DNA of 32,614 nt from a virus. Positions 1 to 6,872 of the stretch are shown piece by piece (position 1 is the first letter of the stretch; each line of letters opens with the position of its first letter). Below the pieces are notes generated by a model. It saw nothing but the letters and a program-made list of their open reading frames with translations. It had not been told where the DNA came from and ran no database searches. Location of the stretch: positions 1 through 32,614 of the IMG/VR virus record IMGVR_UViG_3300025168_000344; one strand, 5' to 3'. The translations under genes were made by a program, and so were the position numbers.

Positions 1-102
1 TGTAAAGTAGGATTGTTTCTGTAAGTATTCAGGTCCGAATACAGACTGATACAGTCCTCGTTGAGACTGAGCAAGATATTCCGATAAACTTGGATTAGCC
101 AT
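1..102 (-). CDS. Probable major capsid protein, N-terminal fragment
   Basis: Only the first 34 codons lie in the window; the gene runs off the left edge. The protein begins MANPSLSEYLAQSQ. The start is supported by an AGGAG ribosome binding site separated by seven bases (ATTATAA) from the ATG. No shorter-range feature identifies the product. The call rests on position: it directly follows, by 29 bases, an acidic coiled-coil protein that looks like a scaffold, at the end of the terminase-portal-scaffold series where the major capsid gene normally sits in tailed phages. It could instead be another head protein. Confidence 0.5.
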   Translation of the reverse strand, partial: MANPSLSEYLAQSQRGLYQSVFGPEYLQKQSYFT

Positions 103-131
103 GTTTATAATCTCCTATAGTTTGTTTATTA

Positions 132-965
132 TTAACCTTCTAATAGTTCCCTAGGGATACCATCAGTGTTTCCTGTTTCTATATTATGTTGCATTCTTCT
201 GAGTTCTGAGTAAGAAAGTTCAGCAAGTTGAGCTGGTGTGTCCGTAGCAGCAGCTTTTTGGATTGGTGACATTCCGTCAACACCTAGTCCATTAACTATT
301 TTCGGAGCTTGTAGTCCAGTCTCTTCTCTGAATCCCAATTTTCTTAATCTAGCTTCAGATTCAGTTTGAACAGCTTTTGAAATGTTAGCTTCTGTTGATG
401 CTAACTGTTTCTTCATTTCTGCTAACTGTTTCTTCATTGCTTTCATGTCGTCAGAATCGTCATCATCATCCATACCCTTCTCTTCTACAGGCTCGTCAGC
501 GGCTTCATCATCGCCATCGTCCTTATACATCCCCTTCTCTTCCTTATCCTCATCATCGTGAGCATCTTTTTCCATCTCTTTTTCATCTTTATCACCGTTA
601 TATGCGGCTTGGATTGTGTTTTGCTGTTCCTCAATTTTTGCCTCTATTCCGGCATCACTTTCAGAATCGTCAGAACTTTGTGGAGTACTGCCTGTTGCAC
701 TAGCTTTTCTCTCGTCACCAGAAGCATCGGAACCAGCGTAAGCTGCTCCTTCTTCTGATTTAAGAACTGCTTTTACTTCTCGAGCAATAGACTTCACAAG
801 TTCAGCCTTAGCGAATGCTTCAGCTTCTAACTGTGCATTTGCGGCAGCAACTTCTTCTTCTTTAGCTAATCGTCCGTCCATTTTTTGTAGGACTTCAGCT
901 ACGGCTGCTAATGCAAGGTTAGTACCTTCCATTTGTTTTTCCAGCCTCTCGTTTACATCTGCCAT
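132..965 (-). CDS. Acidic coiled-coil protein, putative capsid scaffold
   Basis: A 277-residue protein with no recognised catalytic motif. The first 70 residues are Ala/Glu-rich and predicted helical. The middle (about 75-175) is a very acidic, low-complexity stretch with two EEKGM repeats separated by Asp-rich runs. A heptad-like tandem repeat (MKAMKKQLAEMKKQLA, encoded by a near-perfect 21-base DNA duplication near 399-438) follows, then an ordered C-terminus with NGLGVDGMSPIQKA. Helical, acidic, repeat-bearing proteins immediately upstream of the major capsid gene are usually scaffolds, so that is the inferred role. The start has a strong AGGAGG site ten bases upstream. The preceding 171-base gap carries a promoter-like box, a palindrome and a hairpin. 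An internal protease domain is not visible. Confidence 0.5.
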   Translation of the reverse strand: MADVNERLEKQMEGTNLALAAVAEVLQKMDGRLAKEEEVAAANAQLEAEAFAKAELVKSIAREVKAVLKSEEGAAYAGSDASGDERKASATGSTPQSSDDSESDAGIEAKIEEQQNTIQAAYNGDKDEKEMEKDAHDDEDKEEKGMYKDDGDDEAADEPVEEKGMDDDDDSDDMKAMKKQLAEMKKQLASTEANISKAVQTESEARLRKLGFREETGLQAPKIVNGLGVDGMSPIQKAAATDTPAQLAELSYSELRRMQHNIETGNTDGIPRELLEG

Positions 966-1013
966 AGTATTAAAACCTCCTATGAATTAAGTTTGTTCTT
1001 CTCATTCTTCATA

Positions 1014-1044
1014 AAAGGTTGGTCTTAGCCATCCGACCTTTTAA
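1014..1044 (-). terminator. Imperfect hairpin in the scaffold/capsid leader
   Basis: Inverted repeat AAAAGGTTGG / CCGACCTTTT with a 10-base loop. On the minus-strand RNA it pairs seven bases, has one C-A mismatch, then two more pairs; the plus strand pairs slightly better through a T-G wobble. The U-run is part of the stem, so this is a poor intrinsic terminator. It may instead be an RNA-stability or processing hairpin in the capsid operon leader. Confidence 0.35.
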
Positions 1045-1054
1045 TTATGGAAAG

Positions 1055-1072
1055 AAATATAACGTTATATTT
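1055..1072. repeat. Perfect 18-bp palindrome AAATATAACGTTATATTT
   Basis: Perfect dyad centred on AACGTT. It lies a few bases downstream of the AGTATAATA box (1083-1091) and upstream of the hairpin at 1014-1044, in the leader of the scaffold/capsid genes. It could be an operator for a dimeric regulator placed over the transcription start. In such AT-rich DNA chance is possible, although an 18-bp perfect palindrome is not common. Confidence 0.45.
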
Positions 1073-1075
1073 AAC

Positions 1076-1095
1076 GCTATATTATTATACTCATG
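1076..1095 (-). promoter_or_regulatory. Late-promoter-like box AGTATAATA (scaffold/capsid)
   Basis: Minus-strand sequence CATGAGTATAATAATATAG, with TATAAT at 1089-1084. It is one of five exact AGTATAATA copies in the window, all in gaps upstream of structural genes. No TTGACA-like -35 is seen. It would give a leader of roughly 110 bases to the scaffold gene. A run of overlapping TATAAT-like words at 1105-1140 lies just upstream and may add weak promoters. Confidence 0.5.
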
Positions 1096-1136
1096 AAATC
1101 AAAAAATCCTACTCAATTATATTATATATTATATAA

Positions 1137-1343
1137 CTATTCGGAATCTGGGAGGCCTTTAGACTCTAATTGAATCATTTCGTTACGAAAATCGTATAAT
1201 GGTACTTGTAAAAGCTTCTTAAGTTTGTCACATTGATTACCTTCGGGTAGTGATGCTTCTACTAAATCTAATACTTTTCCCACCATTTTAGAATGGCGTG
1301 CTATAATAAATTCTTGAGTTGGGGTTACTTTACTTATGTCCAT
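1137..1343 (-). CDS. Small hypothetical head-region protein (68 aa)
   Basis: Unrecognised 68-residue protein, mixed charge and predicted helical, with no transmembrane segment or metal-binding motif (one Cys only). The reading frame is supported by an AATAGGAG site nine to ten bases before the ATG and by position, following the 185-residue protein with a nine-base gap. It lies in the head gene cluster just before the capsid leader, so a virion or assembly role is likely, but nothing in the sequence shows which. Confidence 0.65.
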   Translation of the reverse strand: MDISKVTPTQEFIIARHSKMVGKVLDLVEASLPEGNQCDKLKKLLQVPLYDFRNEMIQLESKGLPDSE

Positions 1344-1352
1344 GGTATTCTC

Positions 1353-1910
1353 CTATTCTATTATTTGAATTGCTTTGGGCAACTGGTTTCTAAATTCTTT
1401 TGGTATTTTTCTATACACCTTATCCCACGCATCCTGTACAAAATTCCGCTGTATTTTTAATTGAGCCATACGTAATCCAAAGTTATTCTTAGGACTAGCT
1501 GTATACCACTTGCCGTCCTTTCCTTCTACTGGTTTATATCCCAGACTATAATATTTAGTGTGAGCCCGTACAGGAACTCTACCTTGTCTTGTGTTCCGAG
1601 TATGCTGTTTTGTCTCAGCAGAATAACTATACAGTGTTCCTTTATTAGGATTTGTTCCTCGTGCTTGAAATACAGACTTGCCTGCATATTTTGATGGAAG
1701 AAGTATAGGGTCAAAAGTTTCGCTGAACTTTATAGAAATGTCATTTGGACTAGCAGTTATTTCAACTTCGTCAGATAATGAAGAAGAGCTAGCTGGAAGT
1801 ATTTTTTCGCATTCTGCTACAATTTCTTCAGCAATTCCTTTCATAAGAACTTCTGAGAGTTTGGCTAAATTCTTCTGCTGTCTGGTATTTGGTTGTCTTT
1901 GTCTAGGCAT
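1353..1910 (-). CDS. Hypothetical virion-assembly protein (185 aa)
   Basis: Basic protein of 185 residues. The N-terminus is Arg/Gln-rich (MPRQRQPNTRQQKNLAK), residues 20-75 look like a helix plus strands, and the C-terminal third is Lys/Arg-rich and helical (QDAWDKVYRKIPKEF). The order of elements resembles HK97 gp10-like neck or tail-completion proteins, but no diagnostic motif is present, so this is a weak suggestion. The start is odd: the only Shine-Dalgarno-like bases (AGGA) lie about 17 bases upstream, inside the end of the preceding gene, while an AGTATAATA box ends only four bases before the ATG. A leaderless transcript from that box would explain the missing ribosome site. Confidence 0.6.
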   Translation of the reverse strand: MPRQRQPNTRQQKNLAKLSEVLMKGIAEEIVAECEKILPASSSSLSDEVEITASPNDISIKFSETFDPILLPSKYAGKSVFQARGTNPNKGTLYSYSAETKQHTRNTRQGRVPVRAHTKYYSLGYKPVEGKDGKWYTASPKNNFGLRMAQLKIQRNFVQDAWDKVYRKIPKEFRNQLPKAIQIIE

Positions 1911-1927
1911 AAACTATTATACTAGTT
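1911..1927 (-). promoter_or_regulatory. AGTATAATA box abutting a start codon
   Basis: Minus-strand sequence ACTAGTATAATAGTTTATG places TATAAT (1921-1916) five bases before the ATG at 1910. If this is a true -10-type element, transcription would begin at or within a few bases of the start codon. It shares the exact nine-base core with four other sites in the window. Confidence 0.4.
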
Positions 1928-3252
1928 TATCCTATTAAGTCTCCCCACTTTTCAGGACTCTTGTCTATAAACTTTCTCTTACTCTTGTCATAACGATTTA
2001 GATATATAACATCTTTACCTACATAACCGTATTGAGGATGCCAATAAGTAACTAACTGCTTTGGTTTAGTAGCCGCATGTAACCTTTGTAATGCAAATTC
2101 ATCTGGACCTTTCATGGTGCCACAAATATGTAATTCACCAGTTCCTATATCTACTTCGTCTATACGATGAAAGTGTCCAATCATTACACTATCAAACTCA
2201 ATCTCTGCATCATCATCCATAGCTTCTTCAATTTCTCTTTGTAATGCTTTTCTATATTGGAAAACACTTCTAAGTTTAGCAATGGCTCCAGTAATTGAAC
2301 CACTACTTCCCGCACCAGAAATTGAATCACCATGCATTATAAGAACTACCTTGTCGTGAACCTTAAATGTAGTAATAAAACTCTTTGGAATATGAAAATT
2401 TAAATTCTCTTGGTTTTTACAGAATGTAGATACCCACTGGTAAAGCATATAATCCCAATCCATATACTTATCTTTCATAGGGGGTTTTCTAGTCATACGC
2501 CCATGATTACCAACAACACAAGGTACTGTAATTTTTGTGAAGTGAGGTGCTAAATACATCAATGCTTGAGCAATAACACTTGCTCCTTTTATCATTTGTT
2601 CCATATTGTTCATATGGTTAGACCTTGCTAACTCTTCATGTATGTCCCCACTAATCATATCACCTAGCATAGGAATAATAAGCTCATCAACTGGAGCAAT
2701 CTGCCTTCTATAGGAAGCGTGTTTTAGTAATTGGTTAGCCCATCCATACATACGCTTGTTAAAGATATCAAAATTGTATTCATTTAAATTCCGCATTTGC
2801 TCTTTATAGACTTGTTCGCCTACATGAGTATCAGATAATGGAGCTACCATTATTTGTTTTTGTTGACCAAACGGGGTTTTTTCTGAATTGTTTAGTTGTT
2901 TTAGAGGAACAGCAGGAAAGCCTTTAGTGTGTTCTTGAATAGTTTCAACAATAAGTTCTTGCTTTAAGGTATCTTTTAGAAGTCCATTGTAAAGTTTTTT
3001 GTAATGGTTAGCTTCCCCTTTATAAGTAGCAAGCTTCTTATCCATCTTGATTCGATTATCAGTCCCTTCCTCGTTTACCAAGAGTTCTTCTTCCGGTTCC
3101 CAATGGTTTTTCTCGTACCACTTTTGAATCGTTGTTCGGTGAACCTGAAGTCCATGTTCCATTTCTAACCACTCGGCTATCTTTGTCCATGAAACCCCCA
3201 TTACTCTTCTTCTTATTATCTCTGATTTTGCCTTCTCGGGAATCGTAATCAA
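1927..3252 (-). CDS. HTH-metallophosphoesterase fusion (calcineurin-like)
   Basis: A 441-residue protein. Residues 8-50 form a helix-turn-helix (RRRVMGVSWTKIAEWLEM) of the kind seen in small terminases. Residues 135-400 are a calcineurin-like metallophosphoesterase with all five metal-binding blocks: D141-x-H143, G197-D198, G248-N-H-G, H307 and GHFH at 359-362. Such enzymes cleave phosphomonoesters or diesters with Mn or Fe; Mre11/SbcD nucleases are relatives, but the substrate here is unknown. The start codon is TTG, chosen because a GGAGG site sits six bases upstream and the HTH begins right after it. Its first 65 codons overlap the preceding zinc-ribbon ORF in another frame. Its place among head genes suggests a role in packaging or DNA processing; this is inference. 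Confidence 0.85.
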   Translation of the reverse strand: MITIPEKAKSEIIRRRVMGVSWTKIAEWLEMEHGLQVHRTTIQKWYEKNHWEPEEELLVNEEGTDNRIKMDKKLATYKGEANHYKKLYNGLLKDTLKQELIVETIQEHTKGFPAVPLKQLNNSEKTPFGQQKQIMVAPLSDTHVGEQVYKEQMRNLNEYNFDIFNKRMYGWANQLLKHASYRRQIAPVDELIIPMLGDMISGDIHEELARSNHMNNMEQMIKGASVIAQALMYLAPHFTKITVPCVVGNHGRMTRKPPMKDKYMDWDYMLYQWVSTFCKNQENLNFHIPKSFITTFKVHDKVVLIMHGDSISGAGSSGSITGAIAKLRSVFQYRKALQREIEEAMDDDAEIEFDSVMIGHFHRIDEVDIGTGELHICGTMKGPDEFALQRLHAATKPKQLVTYWHPQYGYVGKDVIYLNRYDKSKRKFIDKSPEKWGDLIG

Positions 3253-3379
3253 AGTGAACCTCCGTTACTAATCTTTTCGCACAAACTATACATTGTAAGT
3301 CCTTATCTTCGTTAATAAACATGTGACCATTACATTTAGGGCACAATACTACACTATCATCTTTAGAATGTTTTTGCAA
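3059..3379 (-). CDS. Zinc-ribbon protein overprinting the phosphoesterase start
   Basis: A 106-residue ORF. Residues 13-33 form a treble-clef-like zinc ribbon with C13-x2-C16 and C30-x2-C33 (CPKC and CIVC). The rest is a basic, low-complexity tail (KLNG-poor, rich in K, R, G, S) that overlaps the first 194 bases of the phosphoesterase gene in a different frame. The start is a TTG directly after the upstream TAG stop, with TAGGT as a weak ribosome site. Options are a real overprinted gene, a short ribbon of about 43 residues whose tail is incidental, or an N-terminal ribbon joined to the phosphoesterase by a +1 shift. The ribbon itself looks genuine; the tail is less certain. Confidence 0.55.
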   Translation of the reverse strand: MQKHSKDDSVVLCPKCNGHMFINEDKDLQCIVCAKRLVTEVHFDYDSREGKIRDNKKKSNGGFMDKDSRVVRNGTWTSGSPNNDSKVVREKPLGTGRRTLGKRGRD

Positions 3380-4408
3380 CTATTTACCTAAAAGCCTTTT
3401 ATATAGGTCCTTACCTATAATCTTCTCAAAGGGTAGGTCTTCGGTTTCTTCATCAAGCTCTTCAACAACACCTCTCTTTTTGTCCTGTCTGCCACCACTA
3501 ACCAAACCACCTCTTTCTGGCCCAGAACCATATTGGAGTTGAACATTTAATCCAGCAGGAGCTGCTTGTCTAGCATCACCCTGCTCTTGTTTATCATTGT
3601 GCTTTATATCTTCTTTATCGTCTAAAGCTTTAATTTTTTCTTCCATATCTTTTTGTTCGATAGCAGCATTTTTGTCTGGCTTGGCATCAAACTCAACAGG
3701 GTTTTTATCCTCAAGGTCTTTTGCGACTGCTGTTTGCGGGTTGATGTCCTCAGAACTACTTTGTTGTCTAAACTTAACATCACTTTTTTTTAGTTCCTCA
3801 GCAACCCAATTAACTAGGTCTACTGTAAAAGCTGTGTTCTTTTTTATCATTTTTCTTTCCGGTGAAAATTCATTTATAAAATCAGCTAACCGGTGTATAC
3901 CAGTTCGTTTTTTCTTTTTTTTCTTACGGTCAACTCTATTTAGTTTCCTCCCACTACCGCCACCATATGTTGGTGTAAAGAATCCAGAGTCAGTAGAAAC
4001 AGCTACAGTACCACCAAATCCTCCTGTAGCACCGCCTCCACCATTTCCACCACCGTTTCCGCCACCGCCATTTTCTTTTTGGATTTTTTTATTTTTAGTA
4101 TCCAATGAGCCTCTAGGGTTTGTAATCCAAGCTTTTTCTAGCTCCGGATGAAATCGGAATGAAACTGTTTTTGCATCTTTAGCAACGGACTTACCGTCTA
4201 TTAGAATTTCTATAGGATATACTTCTGGTTTCTCTAACCAATAAGCAACTTCGTACCCACCATCTTTCAGAAGTTTAACTAATAAACCTCGGTCATAATC
4301 ACCTTCTGCCTTTAAGATTTTCTGTTCACCAACTGGCAAATTTAAATCAACTTTATATACATCTTGAACCTTAGAGTGGTTATGTTCTTTTTTTTGAATA
4401 TTATTCAT
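3380..4408 (-). CDS. Gly-rich hypothetical protein following portal
   Basis: A 342-residue protein with three parts: an ordered N-terminus (about 15-100, strand-rich, with AYWLEKPEVYPIEILIDG); a glycine-rich linker at about 114-135 and a Lys run near 159-164 (KKKKKK); and a helical, highly charged C-terminal half. A short ordered block RLADFINEFSPE follows the Lys run. The family is not recognised. Its ATG overlaps the stop of the portal gene (ATGAATAA), so the two are translationally coupled, and there is no good separate ribosome site. By position it may be a head protein or a protein bound to portal; a protease signature (catalytic His/Ser/Asp pattern) could not be assigned. Confidence 0.65.
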   Translation of the reverse strand: MNNIQKKEHNHSKVQDVYKVDLNLPVGEQKILKAEGDYDRGLLVKLLKDGGYEVAYWLEKPEVYPIEILIDGKSVAKDAKTVSFRFHPELEKAWITNPRGSLDTKNKKIQKENGGGGNGGGNGGGGATGGFGGTVAVSTDSGFFTPTYGGGSGRKLNRVDRKKKKKKRTGIHRLADFINEFSPERKMIKKNTAFTVDLVNWVAEELKKSDVKFRQQSSSEDINPQTAVAKDLEDKNPVEFDAKPDKNAAIEQKDMEEKIKALDDKEDIKHNDKQEQGDARQAAPAGLNVQLQYGSGPERGGLVSGGRQDKKRGVVEELDEETEDLPFEKIIGKDLYKRLLGK

Positions 4409-6356
4409 CGTCTATATTACTTGTAGTTTCTTGTTGTGGTGTTTTGTTACTGCTATATTCTTTCTTTGGTGGACCTGAAAAAACAGCTTTTTCTACATGA
4501 GTTACCCCATTAGGATTTAAGTTTGCTACATATTCTATGTTATTTTCAGAAAACCACATCTTAGATAAATCAGAAGAAAGCTCTTTGATTATGGGAGCCA
4601 TAAAGCCCTTCTCAGCAAGAGACTCTACCCAAGATTTTGACAAAGTAAGTTCATTTTTCTTTGCCCTAGCTTCAGCATATTCATCTATATCTCTCTCTTC
4701 GTCTGGAGATTTGTCACTCCAGTCTGGTGTTATTCCACCCATTCTACCTTTAAATTTACGTTGTGATGGTGGTTTATATGCTTTCTGCATTGCCTGAATA
4801 GGTTCTCCACCTTCTTCCCCCTCAACGCCCTCTTCACCCTCAGCCATCATTTCATCTTGCTGTTCTTGTTGTTCTTGCATCAATTGTTGCTGCTGTTGTT
4901 CCATTTCCATTTGTTGTTTCTGTTGTTCAAGTTGCATAGCAGCTTGTTCAGCCTGCATCTTAGCAGTAGGAACTGGGTCCCCACTAACAATAAATTCAGC
5001 CTCAAAAAGTGCAACATCTTGTTCTTTTAGTTTTATATCAAATCCTAATTGTGCAAATTGATTTACTATTTGTATCTTCTGTTGTGCATGAGCCAGTCTG
5101 GTGTTTTCAGCTTTCTCTTCAGGTTGCGGTAGAACTATTTCGTAATCCGTAACACCAAAGGCATCTAATAATTGCGGAAATACCTTCTCGTGAAATAATC
5201 TTTGGTCACTTTCAACAACACGACTCATAACAACTAGTTGCTGAGTTTGCTGAGATAATCCACCGAATGCATCGGGAGCACCCTGCCACGCTGGGGTTAC
5301 ACCCCACATAGCTGCTACACGTTCTCTAATTTCGTCCCTAATAGGTAAATATTCCATTTCGTTTAGACTGTGGAATAACCTTACAAGGTCTACTCTACCT
5401 CTTTGGTTTCTAGCAGATACTGCTACCATTGGTATATAGTTAGGGTCCATTCTTGTTTGAGCCGCAATATGTTCTCTTTCTCTACGTAATGACTCTGGGT
5501 CATCAGTAGTTACCATTAACATACTTGCAGGCATTTTTCTTTCAAAGAAATATCTATATAGGTTTTTATCCATACCAACTAATGTTAAAGCTTTTTCAAA
5601 TATAGTTAGGATTGGGGACCATCCATAAGTTTCGGATGGAGCAAACTTAGATAGATGAATAACCTCTTCGTCAGAGAAATACATGTGGGCACTTCTGTGA
5701 TAGTACTTGTACATTGCGGGAACTAATTTAACATTACATCCCTCGGTAACACAAATACCGGCCGTATCTTGAATCACTTCCCTATGTATTGGACATATAT
5801 AATGTGAATTTTTAGGTAATCCGGCTTGGTCTAAGTCAAACTCAACTAAAGCTGGGTTCAACCTTCTTAGTTCTTGTAATCTAGAAGACACGCTACCATC
5901 TCCATTATCTTTATATTCTTTAGCTAAATAAAGAAAACCATCATCTAAGGTGTTCATATCAAAGTGGAACTGTCTTAAAACCTCTTCCATACTTTGGTCA
6001 AACACATTAGAGTCTTTTAGCCACTTCTGTACTTTTTCTTTCTGTTTAATATCTGGGTCTTTTACTTTAGGGACTATTGTTATACCCCGCCTAAAAACCT
6101 CACCTGTAATATGAGATACCGGTCCTCTAATTTCTTCAACAGACATTGCAACTGTTTGCAAATCTTGTATTAATTGTTGGCGATATGCCATTTGATGTCT
6201 AACCCATGTATTTACAACTTGGTCAAGACCTACAGTTGGGGCTTTCCCAGTGTCCCCTTGCGATTTCATGACATCTAATAAACTGATTTGTTTATTCAAG
6301 TCTGCCATTTGTTGCTGCATTTGAGGAACTTGTGGTAGATATTCAGATAATTTCAT
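4401..6356 (-). CDS. Portal protein
   Basis: A 651-residue protein forming the dodecameric DNA channel at one capsid vertex. The order is typical of portals: an N-terminal helical region, a clip-region stretch (about 85-240), then FSDEEVIHLSKFAP, YGWSPILTIFEKAL and a long helical stem with MWGVTPAWQG near 345-355. Residues 188-207 hold CPIH and C-x4-C, a probable zinc-binding insertion not usual in portals. After residue 460 there is a Gln/Glu/Met-rich coiled tract, then a C-terminal tail of about 150 residues with TPDWSDKSPDEERD. The length is above that of common portals because of this tail. Start: AGGGA five or six bases before the ATG, two bases after the previous stop. Confidence 0.85.
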   Translation of the reverse strand: MKLSEYLPQVPQMQQQMADLNKQISLLDVMKSQGDTGKAPTVGLDQVVNTWVRHQMAYRQQLIQDLQTVAMSVEEIRGPVSHITGEVFRRGITIVPKVKDPDIKQKEKVQKWLKDSNVFDQSMEEVLRQFHFDMNTLDDGFLYLAKEYKDNGDGSVSSRLQELRRLNPALVEFDLDQAGLPKNSHYICPIHREVIQDTAGICVTEGCNVKLVPAMYKYYHRSAHMYFSDEEVIHLSKFAPSETYGWSPILTIFEKALTLVGMDKNLYRYFFERKMPASMLMVTTDDPESLRREREHIAAQTRMDPNYIPMVAVSARNQRGRVDLVRLFHSLNEMEYLPIRDEIRERVAAMWGVTPAWQGAPDAFGGLSQQTQQLVVMSRVVESDQRLFHEKVFPQLLDAFGVTDYEIVLPQPEEKAENTRLAHAQQKIQIVNQFAQLGFDIKLKEQDVALFEAEFIVSGDPVPTAKMQAEQAAMQLEQQKQQMEMEQQQQQLMQEQQEQQDEMMAEGEEGVEGEEGGEPIQAMQKAYKPPSQRKFKGRMGGITPDWSDKSPDEERDIDEYAEARAKKNELTLSKSWVESLAEKGFMAPIIKELSSDLSKMWFSENNIEYVANLNPNGVTHVEKAVFSGPPKKEYSSNKTPQQETTSNIDDE

Positions 6357-6358
6357 TA

Positions 6359-6805
6359 TTAATCCCTAGTTAGTTTAGTCATATCCTGCATGGATACCAA
6401 TTTTATTATATTGTCCATGGCTTTTTCTTTTAGTTCAAACTCTTCAGAATGAGAAGCTGCTTTTTCGACAACACGTTTTTCTTTTGTTAAGTTATTTAGC
6501 TCTTCTTCTAATTCTTTGATTTTTTTATCTTTTAGCTCTATCTCATATTCTAACTCAGTTGTATCTATCTCGGAATTAAAGGATGAACCTTCTAATAATC
6601 CCTGACCACCAGCTTCTCTAATCAAAGCTAAATATTCGCCTTGTTTTAAAACTTTGATAGCGGGACTTTCATCAGGAACATCATCATCAGCAGTCATCAT
6701 TTTTAAATCTTGATGTTGAGTGTCTATTATTCTCCAAGTACCTTTATCATCTAAATGTGCTTTATACTGCTCATTTGAACCGGAAAACATGTTTCCTATT
6801 ACCAT
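6359..6805 (-). CDS. Coiled-coil protein between nrdJ and portal
   Basis: A 148-residue acidic protein with no recognised family. Residues 1-75 are mixed, with an Asp-rich loop (TADDDVPDESPA). Residues 82-118 form a clear charged coiled coil (LKDKKIKELEEELNNLTKEK). It follows a strong late-promoter-like box with a 30-base leader and an AGGAG ribosome site, and lies two bases before portal, so it is probably the first gene of a head transcription unit. A role as a portal chaperone or minor head protein is possible but not shown. Confidence 0.65.
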   Translation of the reverse strand: MVIGNMFSGSNEQYKAHLDDKGTWRIIDTQHQDLKMMTADDDVPDESPAIKVLKQGEYLALIREAGGQGLLEGSSFNSEIDTTELEYEIELKDKKIKELEEELNNLTKEKRVVEKAASHSEEFELKEKAMDNIIKLVSMQDMTKLTRD

Positions 6806-6828
6806 ATATTCTCTCCTAAAATCTTTTC

Positions 6829-6850
6829 TATTTATATTATACTATATTTT
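6829..6850 (-). promoter_or_regulatory. Late-promoter-like box AGTATAATATAAATA (head genes)
   Basis: Minus-strand sequence AATATAGTATAATATAAATA with TATAAT at 6841-6836. It includes both the AGTATAATA core and a TATAAATA word of the kind used in T4 late promoters. An A-rich tract lies just upstream and no TTGACA-like -35 is seen. It sits between nrdJ and the 148-residue protein, 30 bases before the latter's ATG. Confidence 0.6.
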
Positions 6851-6872
6851 TCGTATTTACCTACGCTTTTAC

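Noticed and set aside
395-758. Plus-strand ORFs opposite the acidic scaffold-like gene
   Set aside because: His/Leu/Phe-rich translations are the complement of Asp/Glu codon runs; no plus-strand genes are supported anywhere in the window.
3597-4151. Plus-strand 184-residue ORF
   Set aside because: It is the mirror of the Gly/Lys-rich 342-residue gene; its Pro/Phe runs come from the opposite strand's low complexity, and it has no ribosome site or neighbours on that strand.
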